Origin: Brevipalpus yothersi
Taxonomy: Eukaryota; Arthropoda; Arachnida; Trombidiformes; Tenuipalpidae
Length of the DNA: 64,000 nt
Direction: 5' to 3'
Assembly: GCA_003956705.1 (NCBI GenBank)
Contig: QZCP01000612.1
Location: 989-64,988 of the forward strand
Of this stretch, positions 11,750 through 24,148 are shown piece by piece; positions within the stretch are counted from its first letter, which is position 1, and each line of letters starts with the position of its first letter. The notes beneath the pieces are model-generated. The model was not told the origin of the DNA and did no database searches. It saw only the letters and a list, made by a program, of their open reading frames with translations. The position numbers and the translations under genes are program-made.

Positions 11750-13957
11750 TCATTGACCTTTAACCAATTTCTTGCTACTCAAAGTTCTTTTCAGTGCCCC
11801 ATAGAATTTTTCACTTATTTTTTTGGCACGTTCCAGGAACTTTTCTTGGGTTTTCTTTTTCGCTTTACCCAAATGTTGTGACAAATTTTCGAGTAGTAAT
11901 TTTTTTGTTTGTTTATCAATTCTTCCCAGAAATTTTCTCACCTGTGAAGTTTTTCGGAAAAAAAAGTGAATAGATTCACCATAGAGCTTGTAATTTTCAC
12001 ATATTTGACCGAATTTACCTGAGAATAGTTGTCCTTAGCATCTCTATTGAAACGCGTAATGTCCTCTTGATAACCAAGTTTTCCGTAAACTTTCTCTTTT
12101 CCAATATAAACGTTATATTCATGATTCTTCAGATAATCTGGTAGACTTCCGTAATTCCAATCACATCTGCCAGCCCCATCTCGTACATCTGGCTGATGAA
12201 TATCATATACACCACCAGGAGGAAGGTTTATGGGCAAGAGATTGAAATTAGCACCCAATCTGTCACAATGTGTTAGAAAAATAATGGCTAAGAATAGGTC
12301 ATTAATAGCAGTTTACCATGAGAATACCGATAATAGTGGGCATCCAGATAGGTGAATGATCTTCCTTGCAAAACTGTATCACCAAAAGTTGTCTCAATAC
12401 CGGGTGGAACATTACTCGGATCAAATGCTATTTGTTCTACTTGAGTGAAATAATTTGTTGGATTTTGATTCAGAACAATTTTGCCCAATTCAAGAGGCTT
12501 AATTTTGTCTTCAGGCCATTCCTACTGGAAATATTCAACAAATCATTTAATGATTTATTATTCAAAAAAATCCTCTCACCTTTGTAACATCAAAAAGATT
12601 GAATGGCAATTTGCTAATCTCAGTTGCTTTGATCACCTGAGCTTTGAGAATAAATGTCCAACCTTTTTTCTTAATTGTTTGATACAAATCTTTGGTTGCC
12701 CAATCAGGATCTGATGATAGATCTTTTAAATCACCTAGACTCAATGCATATGGCTTGATGCCATCAGGCAGTTCTAACTTAAATCGAATGTAGTAAACTT
12801 TCTCATCATCACCTCGAAATGAACGGAAAGTGTTGATAGAATAATAGTCGGTCAGTCGATAGCCTTTAGTAGTCCCACAGCCAGAAAATTGTTGGATCAT
12901 TGCATTTAATGTTTCCGGATTCAATGATATGTAATCCCAGAATCGATTGTAATTGAAAATATTATTTCTAGGATCTTTTCGTTGACTGTGGACCAGATTG
13001 ATGAATTTCAGCGGATCACGAATAGGAAATACTGGACAGCTCAGAAAAAGTAGGTCCCAATTTCCTTGATCAGAATAAAATTTGATACCAACTCCTCTCA
13101 TGTCAAATTGAAGATCTGGTGAGCCTCTACCGGTGTTCATGGTCGAAAATCGAGCCACAATAGGAGTTTTTGAGCCCACTTCACCCAAAATCTCTGATCT
13201 ACTAATTTTTCTACCCAATTTAGAGGTACATTTAAAATATCCACCAGCACCAGCACCTCGAGCTCCATACACTCTTTCGGGTATCTTTTCACGATCAAAA
13301 TGCTGTATTTGTGATTGAAAAGAACTGTCGATCATCGGTATTGGACCAAAGTAACCGATCGTAATGGTGTGATAAGGATCCTTGATTGGTGCTCCAGCGT
13401 AACTAGTGAATTGGTATTTGGGATTTTTTTCAGGAATAGGTTGATTAGATTCTATCGTGTAATTAAATCCAATTGATCCCCAATTTATGGGTGGCATAAC
13501 TGGAGGACTGATCTGTTTACTATCTTCATCATTAACTTTTTCCACTTCATCATCAGCACTTAGTCCGTATTCCTCGGAATATTCGTTCTCTTTTCCAGCA
13601 CCACTTTGATTGAATTCTTTTGAATTTTCTTCCTCTTCTTCTTCTACTCCTTGATCATCATAAGTATTCTGACCATCATCTTCAAACTCTTCTTCTTCAT
13701 CAGCATTTTCTACTTCTTGATTTGATCCATAAGGATTCTCACCATCATTTTCGGTTGTCATCTCGAAAAGCGATTCATCATCAAGTACATCATCGAATGA
13801 ATTCATATCTCCATCAAGATCTTCCTCACTGTTTCCAGGTATCTGATGGGAATTGTCAGGTGAACTAAAAAAATTTCTCTTCATATCACATTAAACTTAC
13901 CTGTGTTATGGTTAAGTGGGAAGTAATACATAATACAATTAATGTTCTCAGAAGCAT
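11750..13957 (-). CDS. Secreted catalase-like protein A, distal His lost
   Basis: Five exons close to 648 residues: 13901-13957 (signal peptide MLLRTLIVLCITSHLTITQ), 12580-13842, 12328-12521, 12019-12259 and 11750-11941. After the signal peptide is an Asp/Glu-rich stretch of about 110 residues, then the catalase barrel (GSPDLQFDMRGVGIKFY, GNWDLLFLSCPVFPIRDP, HSQRKDP), the NADPH-fold region, the proximal haem Tyr motif RSFTYLDAH (Tyr about residue 498) and the helical C-terminus. The catalytic His normally in RVVHAKGAGAF is Gly here (RVYGARGAGAG, codon GGA at 13264-13266, residue about 212), and the distal Asn is Ser (about 287). The haem ligand is kept. By family knowledge, loss of the distal His should abolish catalase activity. 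There is no peroxisomal SKL-type end (KLVKGQ). Most likely a secreted haem protein without catalase activity. Confidence 0.88.
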
Positions 13958-14460
13958 GATGATCAAAAAACAATGGATTTGATAGGTTGATAATCAGTTC
14001 TTCAGGTGAAGCAAATTGCTGCTTTCAATTTGAATTTGCATAAAAAGCAACCATCATATCCGAATGTGTGTGTTTCTGAAATTTCTTTCATAGACAGATA
14101 CAGATGTAACTTGCTGAGTTAATGAACAAAATTTGGGTTACCTCTCTTCATCACGTAATTATCTGTGTCAACACCTTCATTTCCTAACAATTGAGCTCAT
14201 ATTTTGACAGTACAAGAGATGGAAACTTTTGAATTGAAAAAAAATTCAGTAACACCAGAATGATTAAAATAATCAATTTAATTGAAGAATTAAGAGATAT
14301 CAGGGAGAAGCTGCAAGAACAGAAAAGATTTTTTTTATTAAACCTTACAACCCATTATGCACAATAATTTCAATATTGGTAAATGAAGTGTATATCTTGG
14401 GATCTATCAATTATTTTTCTTTAGAAATTATTCAATTGAGGTTAGTGTTGACTTCGAAGA
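13958..14460. other. Intergenic between the catalase genes
   Basis: About 500 bases between the start of catalase A and the stop of catalase B; presumably the promoter of A and the 3' flank of B. No coding potential recognised. Confidence 0.5.
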
Positions 14461-16606
14461 TTATCCGTTTAGATTTTCTCTTGAAGTTACAGAGATATTC
14501 AGTACTTCTGGTGGAATTGTGCCCAAATTGTTCAGATTTCGTCGAATTTCTGTCAGTATTGAATTTTTCTGAGAGTTCTCTGATTTGATACGTTCATAGG
14601 TCTCAGTTATAGTTTCGTTCTTGGGAATTAATAAATCTATCGTATCGTAGGCAATAAGTTCAGCTAGTACCAGATCGAATAGGGTAATATCAATTTTATA
14701 CAAAATCTTGAGTATTTTTTTCTGCAATCCAAAATTAGCTCTCGATAGATGACGGCTCAAATTGTGTACAATCAAGATCTTATTTTCTGGCGATGTAGCC
14801 AACCAGAACTCTTGAGCCTTAAGAAAATAAATTGATAATCAATACAGATCAAAAAATCATGAACTTCAGAGATGAAAAACTCACATTCCAAAAATTGTCA
14901 TCGAAATCCGAATTGAAACGAGTAATCAAATTTGATCCATATAATTGAAATTGTACATCCTCTTCCACTTTCAATTTGAGCTTGGAATTTGGATAATAGT
15001 CTGGAAGTTTCTCATAGTTAAAGCCACATTGATGTTTTCCATCCCTTTGATTGGGTTGAAAAGCATAAGGGCTTTTATTTCTCTTGAATAGGTTGTGATT
15101 GGGACCAAGTCTGAAAAATTTTTTGTATTCATAATCAATTTCTGGTATAACTACAGGTGAGGCTGAATCGATAGAAATGATTTACTTTACCGATAGAGTT
15201 GAGCATCTGGATAAGCAAAAAAGCGACCATGCAATAAAGGATCAGGAGAAGGATATAATTTGGGTAAAAGATTAGCCGGACTGAATTGCAACTCCTCTAC
15301 ATCAACGAAAGCATTTTTCGGATTTTTTGTATATACCAAAAAACCTAATCTTATAGGCTGAGCAATATCAGGAGACCATTCCTGAAATCAATTTGGTTGA
15401 GAAAAATATCAGTCAGTTGAAGATGGTGCAGATCACAAAGAGTAGAAGATTTTATACATACTATTGTAGAATCAAAAGCACTGTATGTCAAATTTTCAGC
15501 TTCAGCAATTCTCAATACTCGCATTCGAAGTTCCCATATTGGATATCGACCTGCTTTGATAGCATTGTATAGATCACGGGTGGAATAATCAGGATCAGTG
15601 CCTAGGTGATCAACTGATTCTGAGAATTGGCCAACAGTCACTGGTACAATCGCTGCAAATCGGCAATAAAATCGTTCTCCCCATCTATTTTCACAAATAA
15701 AAGTGTTGATTGCAAAAGCATTGAAAAATTGAAATCCTAATGTTGTTCCAGCAGCAGAAAATTGACGTAAATAGGCATTCATGGTTTCCGGATTTTTTGC
15801 CACAAATTCCCAGAAACGATCATAATTGTATATATTAGTTTTCGGATCTTTTCGTTGACTGTGAGTTAGATCGGCAAATTTGATGGGATCTCGAATGAAA
15901 AAAACTGGAAAACTGACCATCATAAGATCCCAGTTACCTTCCTTGGTGTAAAATTTGACCGCAAATCCGCGAGCATCCATCTGTAAATCTGGTGAGCCAT
16001 GATCACCGGATGATGTTGAAAATCTAGCGGCAATTTTTGTGATTTGACCAAATTTTCTTACCGGTTCAATGTCAATGTATTCAGTCAAATAATGTCCGGT
16101 ACACAAGAAAAATCCAAATGCTGAGGTACCTCGAGCGTGTACAATTCTTTCCGGTATTCGTTCGCGATTGAAGGAACCTATTCGTTTTCGATACAAATGA
16201 TCTTCCATAAGTGCCTCATAACCGGAGGTCAAAGTGTGTGTTGGATCATCGACATCTTTGCCGGCAAGGGTAGTGTAAGACTTAGCTCCAGGAAAGATAA
16301 TCTCGGGACTTGTGATAATTTGCTGATCAATTTTATCGGAGATCCACACCAAATCATCTTCAAATTTTGCTTCCTGTACAATACTCTGATTGGATAAGAC
16401 ATTGTCATCAGCAACAGCATTCGCATTGTGATATGCCTGGAATTTTATGGGATGAAATTTGAGATCATTTATCAAATCGAAAGATGAAGCCTCATCACAG
16501 AGTGTGCGGAGATAGATCAAAAATTTCTCACCAATCCAATAAAAATTGAAAAGTACAAAAAATAATAAGAAAATTGACAATATTTATTGGGTATCACTTG
16601 GAACAT
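14461..16606 (-). CDS. Secreted catalase-like protein B
   Basis: Five exons close to 607 residues: 16532-16606 (25 codons, hydrophobic leader ending YFLYFSIFIGL), 15462-16436, 15191-15381, 14885-15110 and 14461-14817. The longer in-frame stretch above 16436 has no ATG and contains a good donor (GTGAGA at 16531) and acceptor (at 16437), hence this start. Catalase landmarks: RIVHARGTSAFGFF with the catalytic His (about residue 125), ARFSTSSGDHGSPDLQMDAR, GNWDLMMVSFPVFFIRDP, HSQRKDP and HGRFFAYPDA with the proximal haem Tyr (about 407). The distal Asn of the usual NNTPIFFIRD is Ser (about 200), as in copy A. The C-terminus (ENLNG) is not a peroxisomal signal. Exon order and the Trp, Arg and C-terminal junctions match copy A, so the pair are tandem duplicates. 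Activity is plausible but uncertain. Confidence 0.9.
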
Positions 16607-18380
16607 TCTCAACGTTTATACCACAACACGATTCACATCCATTTTGTGTTGATAAAGTTCCATATGTGTTGAAACAATTTCAACGCAGACAGACACACAC
16701 TTGGTGTATGAACCAATTCAACCAATTCAATGACTCAACTGAGCTTCCTGATTGAACAGATTCATCAAAAATAATATCAGGAAGAAAATATGAGAGATTA
16801 TCGTGATAATATGAGCATATTGAGTCTAAAGTCAATTTGATTAGAAATTCACCAGGATGTTGGCCCTTATTTCAAAGATTAGTAAAAGATTTTGAATGAC
16901 TGAAAACAAGATAATCCTATTTTTCCAGGCATTTAAATTTACAAATTCAGGCAAATTCTTTGATAAGATGCAATTAATATCAATTTGAACAAGTTCGGAT
17001 TATCGAACGGATTATCCCGGCAATTCCTCAATGATGCCTGTTTAATCATCAGATGATCGAACAGATGCTCAGATGAAACTCAATAAATATTGTCAGAGTG
17101 AACAATTAACTAGATTGTTCCAACTTTGTTTGCAACTACATATCCGAATGACACTAGTCAAATGATCTTATTGTGGGCTATAAATCATAGATGATCATTG
17201 ACCTGGGAGGCTCCTTTGAATATGGACTAATTTTATTGGCTCAATATTTTATTGATGCAAATCGAGACACTTGAATACATTATCACTTTCATTGAAAACT
17301 TATGTCTAAATTTCTCTCTCTCTCTCTCTCTCTAACATTTTCTGGTGCAGAGGGGTAGCAAACTGGTAACACTCTCTTCCCCCACAGGCTACCTACTCAC
17401 TCAGGAGAGGTTGAATCTCTCTCTTTCTCTTTCCTTATATATTTCTCTCTTTTCCACTCTTCTGGTTGAGGGGCAAGAAACTGGTTATCCTCTTTCCCCC
17501 ATTCTCTTCACCTGTATCGTCTGCATCCAGAGGCAACCGTTTTTTGTCCAAAGGTATGGGATAAAAAATTTACGTTCAATTATCTGTGCGTATGGACAGA
17601 GAAGAGAGATATAATCATGGATTGATATCCCTACAACTGTCGTTTCATGATACATGTGAATCTCGAGTGATGCTGATAGTGATAGCTATCTACTGGAGCG
17701 AAAATACGATATGCAAAAAAAAATGAATTGGCATCAAAATATAAGACAGTTTCGTTCCGTGATCATCCGTGAGATCGAAGATTTTTCTTCTCTATTCAAA
17801 CCACGTTTTCAAAATCAGTATGTCTGGAAATCAGCCATCTCTTCCCTACTGAATAGGCACCATCATTGCCCATAATTATTCGAGATGATCTTTCAAATGA
17901 ATCCAGATACAGATCAGTGGTGTGATAATCATACGATGAGCCTCATATGTTGATCAGGTGGTGAGTTCTTATATCCACTCGAAAACAAATCCTTCCAATC
18001 GATGCGATCTTCCAGACTCCAAGACATAATTCCGAGAACTCTCTGTCATTTATCATGATAGAACTGAAATTTGGTCATGCTTGAACAGGTTAAAGAGTAA
18101 TGATAACCAAGATTACTCACAATAGATCATCACTTATTTACAGAGATGTAGTTACATTGCCTATATTCGCAAAATTGTCCGATTGTAGCTTTTCTCGAAA
18201 TTATTCATTCAATAGAACAAACACAAGTATTGGACAAAATTTTCAATTTTAATTCCTCCGCATGGAGAGATTAATTATTGATCTATTTGATGAATTGAAA
18301 TTTGTTAGTCTCGAACTGCTGTTGATATTTTGGCCTTAATTTCCTGCCAACATTGGAGCTCAATAAATCAGTTTATTCAA
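16607..18380. other. Non-coding, with CT-rich tracts
   Basis: No gene supported. It contains short (CT)n tracts at 17311-17333 and around 17418-17450. The 17345-17614 open stretch lies across these tracts and looks like repeat-driven frame rather than a gene. Confidence 0.5.
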
Positions 18381-19256
18381 TCAATTGTGCAATGAGGAAG
18401 GACAATAGATCCCTCCATTAAGCGATGGTATCTCTTGGCTGGATCGCAAGCAACTTGACTTGAAGAGAGGAACTATTGGAAGTAAAGTTTGTCCAACATA
18501 CCATATATCATCGTCTCTGAGTATAATTTCTCTTTCCATTGCTTGGGGCACAGTATTTGAGTGATTAGTACTACTAGAATTCGTACTGATTGAGCAAACT
18601 TCTCCTTTATCATCAATTATTCGCGAGAAATATTTCGCTATACCACTGACTGTTGCTGTAGAGTCACTTGGGATGTGATTTCTTGGATAGTACCAGTCAA
18701 AAAAGCTTGGTACTTGTGGAGATGAACCATTTTGATCAGACCTTCCATGACGGAGTTGTCCAACTGATTTGATGGAGTTTTGGTGCTGGAATGGCTGATT
18801 TATTGGTAGTTGCAGATCAGAGGAACTGTTTCTCTCATGTTTTTCACTATATCTTGGATCTCTGCAGAATCTTTCCATTTCACTTATCACACTTGGGTGT
18901 TGATTTCTCCATTGTCTTCCATTTTCGACTGGGATTTCATACCGTCTTGACCCCTCTACCACTCTGGAGCTAGTCTCATTCATCTCTCTAGCCATTCTCG
19001 TTCTTCCAATTGGATGGTATCTCTCGTCTTTGAGTAGCTCATATCTGTTCTTTTTGAACAACTTCAAATTGGCATTATATCTCTTGAGAGCCTCATTTTC
19101 TTTCACCTTGCTTGAATCTACTGTGGAAGGACAATAAACGAAATTGTTGGCCCGAAATCATATCAACTTACATATAATTATGTCCTCTCCACCGGATGTG
19201 GCAGTAGTAGTTGGTGGAAATGTTTTCTCTCCGCTAGACTGTGGCTGGAAATCCAT
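18381..19256 (-). CDS. Unrecognised basic protein
   Basis: Two exons close in frame: 19172-19256 (start MDFQPQSSGEKTFPP) and 18381-19120, giving 274 residues, with a short intron of 51 bases. I do not recognise the family. The segment after about residue 30 (ALKRYNANLKLFKKNRYELL) is basic and may be helical; it is followed by an Arg/Glu/Ser-rich middle (HPIGRTRMAREMNETSSRVV) and a C-terminal part with several cysteines. No signal peptide or membrane segment is visible. A nuclear or RNA-binding role would suit the composition but nothing specific shows it. Confidence 0.55.
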
Positions 19257-21306
19257 AACTATATGATTATCGGTTAGAATTGAGAGACAAATCTGATGAA
19301 AATTCCGATATCTCAAAAAAACCTCAACAGTTTCACAAATAGATAAAAAGACTAGATTGTTAGCTAACCAAGATGGCTAACAGTTTTCATGTTGGAAATC
19401 CCACGTCATCTCTTAAGAAATGGCTCTTTGCACTGAAAAGAGAGTGCAAATTAGGTAGACATGATAAGTTTTTCCGAGTAGAGAAAGTTACTATCCACAC
19501 ACACGAACACATGAAGATTAAAAAAAATGCTCCCAAAGAAGAGGAGAAATAAATGAGAACGAAATAGATTGAAACAGATCTAAACTTTCAAGTCCCTGTA
19601 GCATCGGTGGTCAAACTTAACGTTGATACATTGTTCACCATTGTGGTGATTGCATTGCGATTACGACAATGGCTCAAACGAATGGACGACATCAACATCA
19701 GCATATTGAATAGTTACTGAACATCAATAGCAACGGTGTCACCATTGCGTTGATGGTCGTACTCTTCGCAATACTAGCTATTTAGATCAAATTGTTTACT
19801 GAAACTTGTTAGCTACTATTTCTCTGCTGTTGGCAAAAATGTAAATGTTAAAGATGAATGGATTGAGGACTGATTCGCTGAAAACTATTGTTGTTCGTTA
19901 CCTTTTTGTAGGTTAACAGAATTGGTCTGTCAACGGCTCAATCAACGATCATAGAATGCGGAAGCATAAATTGAAACAGATAAATTATTGAGAAAGAGAG
20001 CTACATGTATTAACATCATGTAAATATGTGATCTATAGTTCAACGTTAATATGTATTTCAGAATATGAGTTCCGGTCAATTTCACTCAAAGCGTTGTTTT
20101 TTCTAATCACCTCGAATTTTTATGCATTTAAACTCAACTCAATATTCGATTAAACTCTCTCTTGAGCATTTCATACTGTATATACAGTATGAAGTTGAGT
20201 ATGTAGTTGAAGATATTTTTTTTTTGTAAAAAGTTTTCATTCAAATTGATAATTCTCTCTTATTCCTGCGCGTTCTTCAATATAAATACTAATATTAGAG
20301 CTGAAAAAGAAATATGAAATTGTACGATTATCAATTGCAGTATCTATCATCTGTGAGTGAATGTGGATGCGAACCATTTGGATCAATGAGAATTCGATCG
20401 ATTGTTTCAATCGAGTGACCACAATAGATCAGCTTTGTTGCCATATCGATGACTCATCTAATTCAAGAGCTGTCCATTTTTTTATCGAAAACGATTTTTT
20501 CGAATCATATCGCGATTTAATGTGAGCATCAAAACTCTCAAAAATAAGGCAAAATCTTTCAAAAAAGACGTCTTGTGTGAGGATGAAATTTAACGAGAAT
20601 AAGGTCATGGTTTCAATCTCAGGGCTTAATAATAAATCATCAGTTATGCCCAGAGTGGCTCTTATTTGCTCGAATTGGGCCTAGGAGATTGAGGCCATGG
20701 TCTTATTTTCATGCTGGTCTTATGCTCACATAAGACATCTACTTGTAAGGTGAGAGGAGCAAACCCCTGTGAAATAGCTGCTCAAGCCACATATTTGAAC
20801 GTCTAGTGGCCTAAAAATTATACATCGTTGGTTTGTTTTTCGCACTGTTTTTCGAAAATAAATAATGAATATGAAAAACTGAGACTCTGAAAAAATGGGG
20901 AAGATGGGCAGATTGAGGTCCCAATTTATCAATTTCATATGAAATGATTCGATCTAACGTCCGGTGGATCGACTATTTCATCAGGTCTTCAACAGAAATT
21001 GCTTTCATGATATTGATTAGCTTCAATGAATTAGGGACCTAACTATATGGAATATGGAATTAGATCAGTTTACTTATGGATAATCGATAGTGTATTATGA
21101 TAATCTTCTCAGGAGAAACACAGGCGGAACTTATTGTCATTCTTCATCAATGAAAGATTATAGCAATCGGAACTTCATCCAATCTTGAGAGAATTTTTAT
21201 TGTTTCAATAAGTCATCAGCTCAAACGAGTGATTCATCATTATCTGAGAGAATTTCTGTCATGTTGAGATAATTGAGTAAGATTTGGGATGAAAGATTCA
21301 AAGTTG
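19257..21306. other. Non-coding, with a perfect palindrome
   Basis: No gene supported. A 24-base perfect palindrome lies at 20170-20193. Open stretches on - at 20237-20422 and 20726-20938 have no features of real genes. Confidence 0.5.
20170..20193. repeat. 24-base perfect palindrome
   Basis: The half-site TTCATACTGTAT is followed directly by its exact reverse complement. It could extrude as a cruciform or be a dimer binding site, or be chance in AT-rich DNA. Confidence 0.8.
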
Positions 21307-21990
21307 TTACAAAAGGAAGCAAGACTTAGTTAGATGTTCAATTATTCGGCGACGATCTTTGACTTTTGTAGCTGCAGTACTCAAGCGTTTTCGTCCATCA
21401 AATTCTCCAACTTGCAAAGTTGATGCATATAGGAACCATTTTCCTTCATTTTCATACATCATCGGTCCTCCTTCATAGCCTGAGCAGCCAACATCTCCGG
21501 CCTTGTCAACGACAATATTTCCATCACGCTATCGAGGTCTGCTGTTCATATCAGGGAAAAGTTGAGAATACATTGAAAAGTATTGCATTGATAAAACACA
21601 ATATTATTACCTTTCAAGGTGAAATTTAGGAACCTCGGAATAGATTTTATGAGTGGTTGACCGTGTTTTCCATCAGTGTTCCAATCGGTAATTGTTAGAA
21701 CAGATCCAATTTTGGGTTGATAGTTATTGTTGGAAAGACAAATTGGCTTTATATCTTCACCGAATTCTAATGGTCTATCCAATCGCCTGATCATGTTGTA
21801 CACTTTACTATGAAATTCTGGCTTCCCAATGTTGATCTGTTTCACTAGATTAGATCCAACGTACAGTGTATAAGTTTCATTCGAAGCTCCCTGAACTGAT
21901 TGTTTGCTGAGATTATCACAACAAGACTGACAAGAAAAAGAGAGTAAGTAGAAAAATTGGTAAGATTTTTGGTTCCATGAGTCGACAGAC
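21307..21990 (-). CDS. Trypsin-fold serine protease homolog, catalytic residues lost
   Basis: Two segments carry trypsin-fold sequence. The upstream one, within 21600-21990, reads YTLYVGSNLV, then MIRRLDRPLEFGEDIKPICL and SVLTITDWNTDGKHGQPL. The last exon, 21307-21528, reads DVGCSGYEGGPMMYENEGKW and ends TKSC. In an active protease these would be DIALIRLDRPL, VTGWG and GDSGGP. Here the Asp is replaced, and GDSGGP has become GYEGGP, so the nucleophile Ser is Glu. The segment preceding YTLYVGS has SCCDNL where AAHC would stand, so the His is probably absent too. This fits a serine protease homolog (inactive). The N-terminal exon and the junction between the segments are unresolved: the canonical donor at about 21612 and acceptor at 21529 differ by one phase. 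It may be a pseudogene. Confidence 0.6.
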
Positions 21991-22028
21991 ATCAATATCA
22001 GAAACCAAAATTCAGAAAAAAATAGCAA

Positions 22029-23149
22029 CCATAATAATGGATTAACTAATTGTTGGTGTTTTTATATCAACATATCAAGATATGTGTCTATCGAGAGTTT
22101 CAAGTAGCCAAGTAGTATTTGTTCAAAGAAGGTTGAAAGTCAAGGGAATGCATAAGTACATATTCTCAATACTTGACGCTCACAGTTTTCAATTGAATAG
22201 ATTAATTATCAAAGTATCATATCTCAAACTTTCTGAAGCATTGGAGTAAGGCATTGACTTCAATGTTTGAAGCAAAAAACATTATTTGTACAGAGAATTA
22301 CTGGAAGATGGTACCAAACAAGCTTTGTTTCCATCCAAGTTGGATCATGTTGATTATGTTGATAATGATCGAGTTTTGATGGTTCGAGATCCTCGTGTTT
22401 TGTGCGCTGTGAGGCTGAGTCAATTCTATGATCTCCATTCGAACGGTGTCTCTTTCGATTACAAATATTTTCGCCATTTTTGATTGCTAGAATGATAGTA
22501 ATCAACGTTAATAAGGTGTCTCTTTGATAAAATACTGATTCTTATAGTTGCACTCAAGACTCACAGTTCAACAGCAGATACCAATGGTACATCTCTCTCA
22601 AGATTATTGAATTAGTTTTCAATCGTTCCAACTGATTGGCATTGTTCTCGGACAGCCTAATTTTTTCCATGGAGAATTGTCATCATAATTTCATAAGCAA
22701 CTGGTACATACCAGCAAAGCTCAAATGTAAAAATTAAGATATTTGAATTGTTCAAAATATAGAATTTTTTGCATTTTTAAACATTGAGCACATTCCTCAC
22801 GACCCACAGATGAAGAAGTTTTGCTAGGTTGAAATCCGAAAGTAATCGTTGAATATATGATTCATGCTCGTGTTATCTGTGGGAAAAAATATCAAGAGAC
22901 AGGACTGTAACGTATTCATGTTAGTCAGAGGAGTCATACGTTAATAGTTGAGTGGAATTTTTTTCCTCTCAAATCTGAGCATTTTTCGAGTGAATAATTT
23001 TCATATTACCGTAAACATTGCAGCATGCTCAACACATGTAAAAGTTGTGGAAAAGAATGGAAATTATCCACTAGAGCTCTTCTCATCTGTATATTTTTTC
23101 CAGAGATTGTCGTGTTCATGGTGATTTTCAATTGAAATTAATATTCATC
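22029..23149. other. Non-coding upstream of SPH and archease
   Basis: Contains the presumed 5' regions of the divergent protease homolog (-) and archease (+). An open stretch at 22260-22505 on - could hold a 5' exon of the homolog, but no frame joins it cleanly. Nothing else supported. Confidence 0.4.
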
Positions 23150-23904
23150 ATGGATGCTGAAATTGTTGATCCTGAAGCTGGTGATCTCAATTTACCACAA
23201 GTTAAATATGAATGTGAGTACTATGAGCTCAACAGGCCACTGAGTTGTGTATTAACTTTTCTGTTGCATTTTCACCCATCAAAATAGACTTGGATCACAC
23301 CGCAGATGTCCAGTAAGTGTTGATATGCGATACAAAACTCAACATTAACTTCCACTCTCTATTTTCTAGGATCCATGCATGTACGTAGAGTTAACATTTG
23401 CCGATTGAGCCTCGTGAGCTTATCGATGGGCCGATTGTCGATTGCTAACTAATTGATCCACAATTCATTTGATAGGGGGTGAAACATTAAAGGAAGCCTT
23501 CGAACAGGCAGCAATTGCGCTGGGTGGCTACATGACGAATTTGGACACTGTTCAAGTACAAAAAGTGGCTCTTCTGGAGGCGGAAGGTGAAGATTTGGTT
23601 TCTCTCTTGTACAAATGGCTTGATGAAGTGCTTTTCCTATTTTGTGCTGAACCATTCCTAATTATTCGTGTAAGTTGGTGATGAAAACATTTTTCTAAGC
23701 GATAAGTGAAATTTCATCTCATTTTCTTTTCTCTAGAATGTAATCATCACCGAATTTGATGAGACAAACTTCAAGATAAAAGCTCGATGCGGTGGAGAAG
23801 TGTTCGATCTCAATAGACATCCTCAAGGAACCGAAATTAAGGCGATCACGTACTCAAACATGCAAGTTCACGACAAAGAAGTATTTGTTATCATTGATAT
23901 ATAG
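23150..23904 (+). CDS. Archease
   Basis: Archease promotes the RtcB RNA ligase in tRNA splicing and repair. Five exons close to 153 residues: 23150-23213, 23288-23312, 23370-23380, 23476-23669 and 23737-23904. The spliced product reads KYEYLDHTADVQIHAWGET, the hallmark N-terminal motif of the family, followed by LKEAFEQAAIALGGYMTN, a VSLLYKWLDEVLF helix and the C-terminal GTEIKAITYSNMQVHDKE. Length matches the family. Exon 3 is only 11 bases (GATCCATGCAT) and exon 2 is 25 bases; both have GT-AG flanks and the frame closes only when both are used. The gene is convergent with RpL23, about 240 bases apart. Confidence 0.93.
23370..23380 (+). other. 11-base micro-exon of archease
   Basis: TTTTCTAG precedes and GTACGT follows the 11 bases. 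It encodes the IHA of VQIHAWG and joins the Gln and Trp codons. Confidence 0.85.
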
Positions 23905-24135
23905 TTCCAAAAAAACATGATTGAAACTCATGAGCACGGAAATTTACGTTCCACATGTTGTTATCATATGGAAGCAAATCTTTCAATAAGAGCTCAACTT
24001 TCTTACCAATCAAAGCTTAGTAAACATCACCATCATCACTAGTATGAGAGAAAATAATTAAGAGTTCACCAGCCAGATTTATCGATGGAAATTGATCCAG
24101 AGACCATTTAATTTAGTGTCAAAACGCAATCTAGG

Positions 24136-24141
24136 TTTATT
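24136..24141 (-). terminator. Polyadenylation signal of RpL23
   Basis: AATAAA on the - strand begins 8 bases past the RpL23 stop codon, giving a very short 3' UTR. Sequence match only. Confidence 0.5.
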
Positions 24142-24148
24142 CAACATA

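Noticed and set aside
16437..16580. Extending catalase B's main exon upward to an N-terminal hydrophobic stretch
   Set aside because: That reading has no ATG and crosses a good donor at 16531; the spliced model with the exon at 16532-16606 gives a true start.
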